Below, one piece after another: positions 35,521-43,034 of a DNA stretch of 55,107 nucleotides. Numbering within the stretch: position 1 is the stretch's first letter; each line of letters opens with the position of its first letter. The notes beneath the pieces were generated by a model. The model made no database searches. It was not told the origin of the DNA and saw only the letters and a list, made by a program, of their open reading frames with translations. Made by a program: the position numbers and the translations under genes. The DNA comes from Burkholderiales bacterium. GTDB taxonomy: Bacteria > Pseudomonadota > Gammaproteobacteria > Burkholderiales > Burkholderiaceae_C. The stretch spans positions 1-55,107 of the forward strand of contig RXJW01000124.1 of NCBI GenBank assembly GCA_003963005.1. The letters are read 5' to 3'.

Positions 35521-37389
35521 ATGGCAGTCCTCTCCCTCACCAACGCCCATCTCGCCTTCGGGCACGTCGCCCTGCTGGATGGCGCGAACTTCGCGCTCGA
35601 GACCGGCGAGCGCGTCGGCCTCATCGGCCGCAACGGCACCGGCAAGTCCTCGCTGCTGAAGATCCTCGCTGGCCTCGAGAAGCTCGACGACGGCCTGCTG
35701 CAGCAACAGCAGGGCCTCACCAACGTCTACGTGCCGCAGGAACCTGAGCTGCGCGGCGACGCGACCATCTTCGACGTGGTCAGCGAAGGCGTGGCCGAGG
35801 CCAGGTCACTGCGCGAGCGCTATGAGCGCCACGACGAGAACGACGACCTGGCCTGGGTGCAGGAGCGCATCGAGCACATCGGTGCCTGGAACTGGGAGCA
35901 GCGCGTCGATGAGACCCTGCACCGCCTGGGCCTGGACGGCACGCGGCTCGTGGGCAGCCTCTCCGGGGGCCTCAAGAAGCGCGTCGCGCTCGGCCGCGCG
36001 CTGGTGGCGCAGCCCGATGTGCTGCTGCTGGACGAACCCACCAACCACCTGGACCTGGACGCCATCACCTGGCTCGAAGGCCTGCTGAACGACTTCAAGG
36101 GCTCGCTGCTGCTGATCACCCACGACCGGCAGTTCCTGGACAACGTCGCCAACCGCATCGTCGAGCTGGACCGGGGTCAGCTGCGCGGCTACCCGGGCAA
36201 CTTCGCGGCCTTCCAGGCCGCCAAGGCCTACGAGCTGGAGAACGAGGCGCTGGCCAACGCGCGCTTCGACAAGCTGCTCGCCCAGGAAGAGATCTGGATC
36301 CGCAAGGGCGTGGAGGCCCGCCGCACCCGCTCGGTGGCGCGGGTGCAGCGCTTGCAGGAGATGCGCCAGCAGCACGCCGCGCGGCGTGACGTGCAGGGCA
36401 AGGTGCGGCTGGACATCGACACCGGCTCGGCCAGCGGCAAGATCGTCGCGGAGCTGGAGGACGTGGCCAAGAGCTTCGGCGACCGCGCCATCGTGCGCGG
36501 CTTCACCGGCACCATCCTGCGCGGCGACAAGGTCGGCCTGATCGGCCCGAACGGCGCGGGCAAGACGACGCTGCTGAAGATGATCCTCGGCGAGCTGCCG
36601 CCGGACAGCGGCACGGTGCGGCTGGGTTCGCGCCTGACGGTCGCCTACTTCGACCAGATGCGCGACACGCTCAACCTCGACGCGACGCTGGCCGACACCA
36701 TCAGCCCCGGCTCGGAGTGGATCGAGATCGGCACGCAGAAGAAGCACGTGAAGAGCTACCTCGGCGACTTCCTCTTTTCGCCGGCCCGGGCCAATTCGCC
36801 GGTGCGCACGCTCTCGGGCGGTGAGCGCAACCGGCTGCTGCTGGCGCGCTTGTTCGCGCGGCCGGCCAACGTGCTGGTGCTGGACGAGCCCACGAACGAC
36901 CTGGACATCGAGACGCTGGAACTGCTGGAGGAATTGCTGGCCGAGTACGACGGCACGGTGTTCCTGGTCAGCCACGACCGGCGTTTCCTGGACAACGTGG
37001 TCACCTCGACGATCGTGTTCGAAGGCGATGCCCGCTGGCGCGAGTACGAGGGCAGCGTGCAGGACTGGCTGACGCAGTCGAAACGGGCTGCGGCGCTGCA
37101 GGCCCAGGCTGCGCCTGCGGTGGCGGCACCCCCGCCTGCGCCTGCCCCGGCGCCGGTCGTCGCGACCCGGCGCAAGCTCAGCTACAAGGAGCAGCGTGAG
37201 CTGGAAGAGATCCCGCAGCAGATCGCCGCGCTGGAGGCCGAGCTGACGCAGCTCAATGCGCTGCTGGCCGGCACCGAGCTGTACACGCAGGGCGCGGCGC
37301 GCATCCAGGCGGTCACCGAGCGCGCCGCCCAGGTCGACGAGGAACTGCTGAAGCTGATGGAGCGCTGGGAAGTGCTGGAGGCCAAGTGA
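35521..37389 (+). CDS. uup: ABC-F family ATPase, Uup type
   Basis: Soluble protein of 622 residues with two ABC ATPase domains and no membrane part. Walker A motifs are GRNGTGKSS (36-44) and GPNGAGKTT (342-350), signatures LSGGLKKR and LSGGERNR, and Walker B motifs LLLDEPTNHLD and LVLDEPTNDLD. The linker between the domains has the ABC-F EEIWIRKGVEARRTR. The C-terminal coiled coil (from RKLSYKEQRELEEIP) and the second Walker B LVLDEPTNDLDIETL identify the Uup branch, which acts on ribosomes and branched DNA and lowers transposon excision. Confidence 0.93.
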   Translation: MAVLSLTNAHLAFGHVALLDGANFALETGERVGLIGRNGTGKSSLLKILAGLEKLDDGLLQQQQGLTNVYVPQEPELRGDATIFDVVSEGVAEARSLRERYERHDENDDLAWVQERIEHIGAWNWEQRVDETLHRLGLDGTRLVGSLSGGLKKRVALGRALVAQPDVLLLDEPTNHLDLDAITWLEGLLNDFKGSLLLITHDRQFLDNVANRIVELDRGQLRGYPGNFAAFQAAKAYELENEALANARFDKLLAQEEIWIRKGVEARRTRSVARVQRLQEMRQQHAARRDVQGKVRLDIDTGSASGKIVAELEDVAKSFGDRAIVRGFTGTILRGDKVGLIGPNGAGKTTLLKMILGELPPDSGTVRLGSRLTVAYFDQMRDTLNLDATLADTISPGSEWIEIGTQKKHVKSYLGDFLFSPARANSPVRTLSGGERNRLLLARLFARPANVLVLDEPTNDLDIETLELLEELLAEYDGTVFLVSHDRRFLDNVVTSTIVFEGDARWREYEGSVQDWLTQSKRAAALQAQAAPAVAAPPPAPAPAPVVATRRKLSYKEQRELEEIPQQIAALEAELTQLNALLAGTELYTQGAARIQAVTERAAQVDEELLKLMERWEVLEAK

Positions 37390-37775
37390 ACGCGCTGCAC
37401 CACGAATGGCTGGCGCTGCAGGCCCAGCACGAGCGCTACGAAGCCCTGGCGCTGGCGGTCAAGCTCGTCGCGTTCGCGGCGGCGGCCGTGGTGCCGGACA
37501 TCTCGCTGGCGCTGGCGCTGCTGGCCCTGCTGTGGCTGCAGGAGGCCGTGCTGAAGACCTTCCAGGCGCGCCTGGGCGACCGGCTGATGACCGTCGAGGC
37601 GGGGCTGAAGGCCGGCGAGGGTGTCGCGGCCATGCAATTGCACAGCGACTGGCAGGCCCGCCGACCACGCGGCGGGGCGCTCGTCGGCGAGTACCTGAAG
37701 AGCGCACTGCGTCCGACGGTCGCGCTGCCCTACCCGCTGCTGATGGCGCTGGTGGCGGCTTCAGGCGGGTTGTAG
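37386..37775 (+). CDS. Small membrane protein coupled to uup
   Basis: Protein of 129 residues starting with GTG that overlaps the uup stop (GTGA). Two adjacent hydrophobic stretches (about 22-52: ALAVKLVAFAAAAVVPDISLA and LALLALLWLQEAVL) form a likely membrane hairpin, and a weaker one lies at the C-terminus (LPYPLLMALVAA). The polar middle has EAGLKAGEGVAAMQLHSDWQ. I do not recognise the family. Its last 15 bases overlap the convergent receiver gene. Confidence 0.65.
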   Translation: MNALHHEWLALQAQHERYEALALAVKLVAFAAAAVVPDISLALALLALLWLQEAVLKTFQARLGDRLMTVEAGLKAGEGVAAMQLHSDWQARRPRGGALVGEYLKSALRPTVALPYPLLMALVAASGGL

Positions 37776-38384
37776 CTTGTCCAGCGGCACGAAGCCCGGC
37801 TGGCCCTTGAGCTGAACGACCGTCTCGCCCTGGCGGTGCACGACGTACTGCGCCACGTGGATGGCGCCGTTGAAGCGCACCTTCTCTCCCGGCTTGATGA
37901 CCGGTTGCGGCGGAATGATGATCGGTGGCACCGGGCGCGGTGCCGGCCGGGCAGCGCGCAGGGTGTCACGCACCTGGCTGTGCAGCGCGGGCGAGGAGAT
38001 CGCCAGGGCTTCGAGCGAGCGGGTCATTTCCACCTTGAGCTGGTCGGCCGTGAACGGCTTCTTCAGCAGGAAGCGGGCGCCATGCGCCTCGGCCTCGAAC
38101 TCGTGCTCCGGCGTGACCTCGAAGCTCAGCAGCGACAGGTGCAGGTGCGGCTGCACCTCGCGCAGGCGCTGGAACAGCTGCAGGCCGGTCATCGGCGCCT
38201 TGGGAAACCAGTCGGTGATCAGGAAGTCGGGGCGGAACAGCAGCCCCTGCGCGAGGGCGGCCTCGGTGTCGGCACAGCACAGGATGCTCTCGGCCGCAAA
38301 GCCATGGCTCTGCAGCAGCTGGCGTGCAAAGGTTTGCACCCCCGCCAGGGGGTCTACAACAAGAAATTTCACGGGTTCGCTCAT
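37761..38384 (-). CDS. Receiver-domain protein with a small C-terminal beta domain
   Basis: Protein of 207 residues from MSEPVKFLVVD; MPAAPDV eight codons earlier is also possible, and neither has a ribosome site. The receiver is unusual in its acidic end (FLVVDPLAG, one Asp where two are normal) but has the phospho-acceptor region LITDWFPKAPMTG and the Lys of LLKKPF. After a Pro-rich linker comes a short domain (VIKPGEKVRFNGAIHVAQYV and GQPGFVPLDKLQ) with a beta-barrel look. No DNA-binding domain. It is probably a signalling adaptor; no kinase is adjacent. Confidence 0.75.
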   Translation of the reverse strand: MSEPVKFLVVDPLAGVQTFARQLLQSHGFAAESILCCADTEAALAQGLLFRPDFLITDWFPKAPMTGLQLFQRLREVQPHLHLSLLSFEVTPEHEFEAEAHGARFLLKKPFTADQLKVEMTRSLEALAISSPALHSQVRDTLRAARPAPRPVPPIIIPPQPVIKPGEKVRFNGAIHVAQYVVHRQGETVVQLKGQPGFVPLDKLQPA

Positions 38385-38476
38385 GGGCACGTCGGGGGCC
38401 GCAGGCATGGCGGCGCCGGGCAGGGGCAATTTTGCGGCAGCCAGATTCCGCCTCGCTGACAAAGGGCCTTGGGCGA

Positions 38477-38490
38477 CGAGAAATTTCTCG
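38477..38490. promoter_or_regulatory. Perfect palindrome upstream of the receiver gene
   Basis: CGAGAAATTTCTCG is a perfect 14-bp palindrome in the 135-bp gap between the MocR stop and the receiver gene start, in an otherwise GC-rich stretch. It lacks a T tract on either strand, so it is more like an operator than a terminator. Confidence 0.4.
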
Positions 38491-38519
38491 CAGCTCCGGC
38501 GGCGGATTGCCGCCCCAGG

Positions 38520-39956
38520 TCAGGGCGTCGAGCGTCGGCGCAGTGCGTCCACCGCCGCGCGCAGGTCGCGCCAGAAGCTCGGGTCCTGCGACGTGGCCAT
38601 GTTGATGCGCATCAGCGACCCCGGCTGGCGCGTCACGCTGAACAGGGCGCCCGGGGCGGTGAGCCAACCGGCGTCCAGCAGCGGCTGCGCCAGGCGTTCG
38701 GTGTCCACGCCCACGTCCAGCCAGCCGAACAGGCCGTCAGGCGGTGCGGCCCACGCGAAGCCCTGGCGCGCGGCCAGCGCGGTGACGCGCTGCCGGGCCG
38801 TGGCCAGCCGCTCGCGCAGCCGCTGGGCGTGGTGGCGCAGGCGACCCTGCTCCAGGCACAGCGCGACCGCCCGCTCCATGACCGGCGAACTGGTCAGGCC
38901 ATCGAGCAGCTTGGTGTCGGTCAACGCATGCAGATGTTGGGGGGCCGCGGCCAGGTAGCCCACGCGCCAGGCCGGCGTGAGCACCTTGGAGAAGCCCGAC
39001 ACGTAGGTCACGCGGCGCAGGCCGTCCAGCGCGGCCAGGCGCGGCAGGTGCTCGGGCGCGAGGAAGCCGTAGCTGTCGTCCTCGACGATGAAGAAGTCGT
39101 GCTCGTCGGCCAGCCGCAGCAGGCGGTGGGCGGTGGCGAGATTGATGCTGTGGCCGGTCGGGTTGTGCAGCACCGACACCGTCAGGTAGGCCCGCGGCCG
39201 GTGCTCGGCGGCCAGCGCGGCGAGCAGGTCCAGGTCCGGCCCCGGCGAGCCGTGAGCCGCCCGCGGCACGGGCAGCAGCCGGATGCCGGCCTGGGTCAGG
39301 CGGGCGAACATGACCGCCCAGCCCGGGTCGTCGATCAGCACGGCGTCGCCCGGCTGGAGTTGCGTACGGATGATCAGGTCCAGCGCATGCGTGGCGCCGT
39401 GGGTCGTGAGGATCTGGTCGGCCGTGGCATGCACCCCGACGTCGGACAGCCGCTGCACCAGGGCCTGGCGAAGGCGCCGGTCGCCGCTCGGGTCGCCGTA
39501 GCCGAGCTGTACGGGCTGGGCGTCGGCCGTGTTCAGCCGCCGCAGCGCGGACTGCAGCAGGGCGGCATCCAGCCAGTCGGCCGGCAGGGTGCCCAGGCCC
39601 GGCGCGCGGGCGGCGTCGGCCTCGAACATGCCGCGGATGAGGGCCGTGGCGTCCATCGGCGCCTGGCGCGGCAGGGCGGCCGGCGCCGGGCGTGCCGCGG
39701 CCGGGCGGCTCTCCCGCACGAAGAAGCCGCGTTGCCGGCGCGCCTCCAGCAGGCCGGCGGCCTGGAGCTGGTCGTAGGCGGCGACGACCGTGTGCGGGCT
39801 CACGCCATGCTGGCGGGCGCAGTCGCGCACCGAGGGCAGGCGGGCGCCGGGCAGCAGCAAGCGCTCGCGGATGCGCTGGGCGTAGCGCTCGGCCAGCTGG
39901 CCGGCCAGAGGCAGGCTGGCACCACGCTGCAGCGGGGCGGGTGTAGCGGTGGGCAT
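38520..39956 (-). CDS. MocR/GntR-family regulator with aminotransferase-like domain
   Basis: PLP-dependent transcription factor of 478 residues. The N-terminal winged helix (about 15-80) has RLPSVRDCARQHGVSPHTVVAAYDQL, core RDCARQHGVSPHTV. The rest is an aminotransferase class I fold with GYGDPSGDRRLRQAL, LTVSVLHNPTGHS, EDDSYGF and the PLP lysine in SGFSKVLTPAWRVGYL. Such regulators sense PLP with an amino acid or amine and often control the divergent gene, here a DMT exporter. A tandem repeat in the shared promoter is its likely target. MPTATPAP was taken as start because the helix-turn-helix follows at normal distance. Confidence 0.9.
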   Translation of the reverse strand: MPTATPAPLQRGASLPLAGQLAERYAQRIRERLLLPGARLPSVRDCARQHGVSPHTVVAAYDQLQAAGLLEARRQRGFFVRESRPAAARPAPAALPRQAPMDATALIRGMFEADAARAPGLGTLPADWLDAALLQSALRRLNTADAQPVQLGYGDPSGDRRLRQALVQRLSDVGVHATADQILTTHGATHALDLIIRTQLQPGDAVLIDDPGWAVMFARLTQAGIRLLPVPRAAHGSPGPDLDLLAALAAEHRPRAYLTVSVLHNPTGHSINLATAHRLLRLADEHDFFIVEDDSYGFLAPEHLPRLAALDGLRRVTYVSGFSKVLTPAWRVGYLAAAPQHLHALTDTKLLDGLTSSPVMERAVALCLEQGRLRHHAQRLRERLATARQRVTALAARQGFAWAAPPDGLFGWLDVGVDTERLAQPLLDAGWLTAPGALFSVTRQPGSLMRINMATSQDPSFWRDLRAAVDALRRRSTP

Positions 39957-39981
39957 GGCGATACAGATGCTGGAGATGGCT

Positions 39982-40016
39982 GGCCAACTGTACTGGTTCT
40001 GTACTGGTTGTTGGCC
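39982..40016. promoter_or_regulatory. Candidate MocR operator: tandem 11-bp repeat inside an inverted repeat
   Basis: CTGTACTGGTT occurs twice head-to-tail without a gap (39988-39998 and 39999-40009), so the copies sit one helical turn apart on the same DNA face. The pair is enclosed by GGCCAAC (39982-39988) and GTTGGCC (40010-40016). It lies in the 73-bp gap between the divergent mocR-type and DMT genes. Direct repeats are the known target form of MocR proteins such as GabR. Confidence 0.65.
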
Positions 40017-40029
40017 GCAGACTGCGGGC

Positions 40030-40962
40030 ATGTCAGGGTCTTCCACCTCACCGGCCGTGGCGGCGGCCACCCCGTCCGACGCCGCGCGCGGCATGGCCCT
40101 CGGGCTGGCCGGCGTGTTGATGTTCGCGCTCAGCATCCCGATGACGCGGCTGGCGGGCGGAAGCACCGCCGCACCGCAGCTCGACCCGGCGTTCGTGGCC
40201 TTCGGACGCGCCGCGGTGGCGGGCGGGCTGTCGGTCGTCTACCTGTGGGCGACGGGCGCACGCCGCCCGCGCGGGACGGAATGGCGGCTGCTGGTCTTCA
40301 CGGCCGCGGGCGTCGTGTTCGGCTGGCCGCTGTTGCTCGGGTGGGCGGTGCGGCATGTGGATGCGGTGCATGCGTCGGTGGTGTCCGGCGTGCTGCCCTT
40401 GGCGACGGCGGTCATCGCCGCGCTGGTGCTGCGGCAGCGGCCCAGCGCGGGTTTTTGGGCCTGTGCGCTGGCCGGGCTGGCGCTCGTGATCGGCTTTGCC
40501 GCCTGGCGCGGCGCCGGCGGCCTGGAGCGGGCGGACGGCCTACTGCTCGGGGCAGTGCTGTGCGCGTCGGCAGGTTATGTCAGCGGCGCGCGGCTGTCCG
40601 CCGGGCTCACGGCCGAGCAGGTCATCTGCTGGGTGCTCGTCATCAGCCTGCCGCTGACCGCACCGCTGGCGGCATTCACCTGGCCGCAGGCCCCGGTCGC
40701 GGCCTCGGCCTGGGCGGGGTTTGCGTACGTGTCGCTGTTTTCGATGTGGATCGGCTTCTTCGCCTGGTACCGGGGCCTGGCCCTGGGCGGCACGCTGCGC
40801 GTGAGCCAGGTGCAGGTGTTGCAGCCCTTCCTGTCGATGCTGTTCGCGGTGCCGCTGCTGGGCGAGCGGCTGGAGGCGATGACCGTCGTCTTCGCAGTCG
40901 CGGTGCTGGCGGTCGTGTGGCTGGGCAAGCGGCAGCCGGTGCGGGGTGCAGCGCCGCGATGA
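40030..40962 (+). CDS. DMT superfamily (EamA) exporter
   Basis: Inner-membrane carrier of 310 residues with about ten hydrophobic helices in two EamA repeats. Helix 1 has GLAGVLMFALSIPMTRLA; the second repeat has FSMWIGFFAWYRGLALGG and LQPFLSMLFAVPLLGERL. Such proteins often export amino acids or metabolites. The ATG of the racemase overlaps its stop (ATGA), and the divergent MocR gene suggests that an amino acid or amine induces it. The exact substrate is not readable. Confidence 0.88.
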   Translation: MSGSSTSPAVAAATPSDAARGMALGLAGVLMFALSIPMTRLAGGSTAAPQLDPAFVAFGRAAVAGGLSVVYLWATGARRPRGTEWRLLVFTAAGVVFGWPLLLGWAVRHVDAVHASVVSGVLPLATAVIAALVLRQRPSAGFWACALAGLALVIGFAAWRGAGGLERADGLLLGAVLCASAGYVSGARLSAGLTAEQVICWVLVISLPLTAPLAAFTWPQAPVAASAWAGFAYVSLFSMWIGFFAWYRGLALGGTLRVSQVQVLQPFLSMLFAVPLLGERLEAMTVVFAVAVLAVVWLGKRQPVRGAAPR

Positions 40963-41654
40963 AGATGCTCGGCATCCTCGGCGGCATGAGCTGGGAATCG
41001 ACCCAGCACCTGTACGCCCTCATCAACCGCGGCGTGGCGGCCGAACTCGGCGGCCTGCACAGCGCGCCGCTCGTGCTGCACAGCGTCGACTTCGCGCCGA
41101 TCGCCGCGATGCAGTCGGCCGGTGACTGGGCAGGTGCCGCCCGCGTGCTCGGCGACGCGGCCGCGGGCCTGCGCCGCGCAGGCGCCCAGGCGCTGGTCAT
41201 CGCGACGAACACGATGCACCTCGTCGCACCCGACATCGAGGGGGCGTCCGGCCTGCCGGTGTTGCACATCGTCGACACCACGGCCGATGCGCTGCGGGCC
41301 GCCGGCGTGAGGCGGGCTGGCCTGCTGGCGACCCGTTTCACGATGGAGCAGGGCTTCTATCGCGAGCGGATGTGGGCGCGTCACGGCATCGAGGTCATCA
41401 CGCCGGACGAGCCCGGCCGGGCCGAGGTGCATCGCCTGATCTATGAAGAACTCTGCCGGGGCCGTGTCGAACCCGCGTCGCGGGAGCGCCTGCGCCGCGA
41501 GGTCGCACGGTTGGCCGAGCGGGGCGCGCAGGCGGCCATCCTCGGTTGCACCGAGCTGGGCTTGCTGCTGCCGGCCGGGTCCCCCGCCGCCCTGCCGCTC
41601 GTCGACTCCACCGATTTGCAGGCCCGCGCCGCCGTCCGGTGGATGCTAGGCTGA
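40959..41654 (+). CDS. Aspartate/glutamate racemase family protein
   Basis: Cofactor-independent racemase of 231 residues. It opens with MKMLGILGGMSWEST, has the first catalytic-cysteine region replaced by IATNTMHLVAPDI, and the second cysteine in AILGCTELGLLL. Thr in place of Cys in the first motif is seen in YgeA-like members, some of which act as broad amino-acid racemases and others of which are inactive. Its start overlaps the DMT gene stop, so exporter and racemase are made together. It should make or remove a D-amino acid; substrate not certain. Confidence 0.85.
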   Translation: MKMLGILGGMSWESTQHLYALINRGVAAELGGLHSAPLVLHSVDFAPIAAMQSAGDWAGAARVLGDAAAGLRRAGAQALVIATNTMHLVAPDIEGASGLPVLHIVDTTADALRAAGVRRAGLLATRFTMEQGFYRERMWARHGIEVITPDEPGRAEVHRLIYEELCRGRVEPASRERLRREVARLAERGAQAAILGCTELGLLLPAGSPAALPLVDSTDLQARAAVRWMLG

Positions 41655-41683
41655 CCCCTTTTGAAAACACCCGTCACCCGACC

Positions 41684-42892
41684 ATGACCACCGTCTGGAC
41701 CCAGGCTCGCCGCGCGGCGCGCATGAACCCCTCCATCATTCGCGAGATCCTCAAGGTCACCGAGAAGCCCGGCATCCTGTCGATGGCCGGCGGGCTGCCG
41801 AGTGCCGACACCTTCCCGGTGGACGCCCTGAAAGCCGCCTGCGACCGCGTGTTGAGCCAGGCCCCGCGCGAGGCCCTGCAGTACGCCGCCAGCGAAGGCT
41901 TCGCGCCACTGCGCGAATGGGTGGCCGCCCGTGTCGCGACGCTGGGCATGCACGTCAAGCCCGAGCAGGTGCTCATCACCAGCGGCTCCCAGCAGGGGCT
42001 GGACCTGGTGGGCAAGATCCTGTGCGACGCCGGGGCGCCGGTCGCGGTCGAGACGCCCACCTACCTCGGCGCGCTGCAGGCCTTCACGCCCTTCGAGCCC
42101 CTGTTCACGAGCCTGGCCAGCGACGCCGAAGGCCCCCGGCCCGAGGCGCTGGCGGCGCTGCCGCACGATGCGCCGGGCACGCGCTTCAGCTACCTGCTGC
42201 CGAACTACCAGAACCCGACCGGCCGCGTGATGGGGGCGAAGCGCCGCGTCGAGGTCGTGGAGGCCGCGCGCCGGGCCGGCGTGCCGATCGTCGAGGACAA
42301 CCCCTACGGCGACCTCTGGTTCGACGAGCCGCCGCCGGCGGCGCTGTCCAGCCTGTGGCCCGAGGGCTCGCTCTACCTGGGCTCCTTCTCCAAGGTGCTG
42401 ACGCCGGGCTTCCGGCTGGGCTACCTGATTGCCCCGCCCGAGCTCTACCCGAAGCTGCTGCAGGCCAAGCAGGCCGCCGACCTGCACACGCCGGGCTTCA
42501 ACCAGCGCGTGGTGCACGAGGTCATCCGCAACGGCTTCCTGGACAGCCACATCCCGTCGATCCGCGCGCTGTACAAGGCCAACCGCGACGCGATGGCCGA
42601 GGCGCTGCGCGAGTTCCTGCCGGCCGGCTGCGAATGGCAGAGCCCGCAGGGCGGCATGTTCTTCTGGATCCGTCTGCCCGCCGGGCTGGATGCGATGGCG
42701 CTGCTGCCGCAGGCGGTCGAGGCGGGCATCGCCTATGTGCCGGGTGCCGCGTTCTATGCGCACCAACCTGATGCACGCACGTTGCGGTTGTCCTTCGTGA
42801 CGCTGACGCCGTCCCTCATCAAGGAGGGGGTCGAGAAGCTGGGCCGCCTGCTGCACGAGTCGCTGTCGGTCGCCGCCGAGACCGCGCCCTAA
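41684..42892 (+). CDS. PLP-dependent aminotransferase, class I/II (2-aminoadipate type)
   Basis: Cytosolic transaminase of 402 residues. It starts MTTVWTQARRAARMNPS and shows ILSMAGGLPSADTFPV, LITSGSQQGLDLVGK, YLLPNYQNPTGRVMG, VEDNPYGDLWFDE and the PLP lysine in YLGSFSKVLTPGFRLGYL. This pattern is shared by LysN/2-aminoadipate and related broad-specificity aminotransferases. It follows the racemase by 29 bp and probably belongs to the same MocR-controlled cluster. A hairpin terminator lies 26 bp after the stop. Confidence 0.92.
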   Translation: MTTVWTQARRAARMNPSIIREILKVTEKPGILSMAGGLPSADTFPVDALKAACDRVLSQAPREALQYAASEGFAPLREWVAARVATLGMHVKPEQVLITSGSQQGLDLVGKILCDAGAPVAVETPTYLGALQAFTPFEPLFTSLASDAEGPRPEALAALPHDAPGTRFSYLLPNYQNPTGRVMGAKRRVEVVEAARRAGVPIVEDNPYGDLWFDEPPPAALSSLWPEGSLYLGSFSKVLTPGFRLGYLIAPPELYPKLLQAKQAADLHTPGFNQRVVHEVIRNGFLDSHIPSIRALYKANRDAMAEALREFLPAGCEWQSPQGGMFFWIRLPAGLDAMALLPQAVEAGIAYVPGAAFYAHQPDARTLRLSFVTLTPSLIKEGVEKLGRLLHESLSVAAETAP

Positions 42893-42918
42893 ACCCGGAG
42901 CCTGACAGCTAACTGAAG

Positions 42919-42946
42919 CCGGGGGCTTTCTGAGGCTCCCGGGTTT
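42919..42946 (+). terminator. Likely rho-independent terminator after the aminotransferase
   Basis: CCGGGGGC (42919-42926) pairs with GCTCCCGG (42935-42942) with one G-T pair across an eight-base loop, then GTTT. The T tract is short, so termination may be partial. It separates the MocR cluster from the ABC-transporter operon. Confidence 0.55.
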
Positions 42947-43034
42947 CCATATCCCAAACTCGTTGCCGCTCTGGCATCGTATGCAATCGGACCGGTGTCA
43001 ACCGGCAGATTCTCATAACGGAGACGAGGCAACG

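Noticed and set aside
38469..40958. Long plus-strand frame joined upstream of the racemase
   Set aside because: It is a shadow of the MocR and DMT genes. The racemase family begins at MKMLGILGG (40959).
42944..43034. Sigma-70 promoter for livK
   Set aside because: TTGCCG and TATGCA-like boxes exist but are only about 11 bases apart. A short inverted repeat CCGGT-GTCA-ACCGG (42992-43005) is present but too weak to call.
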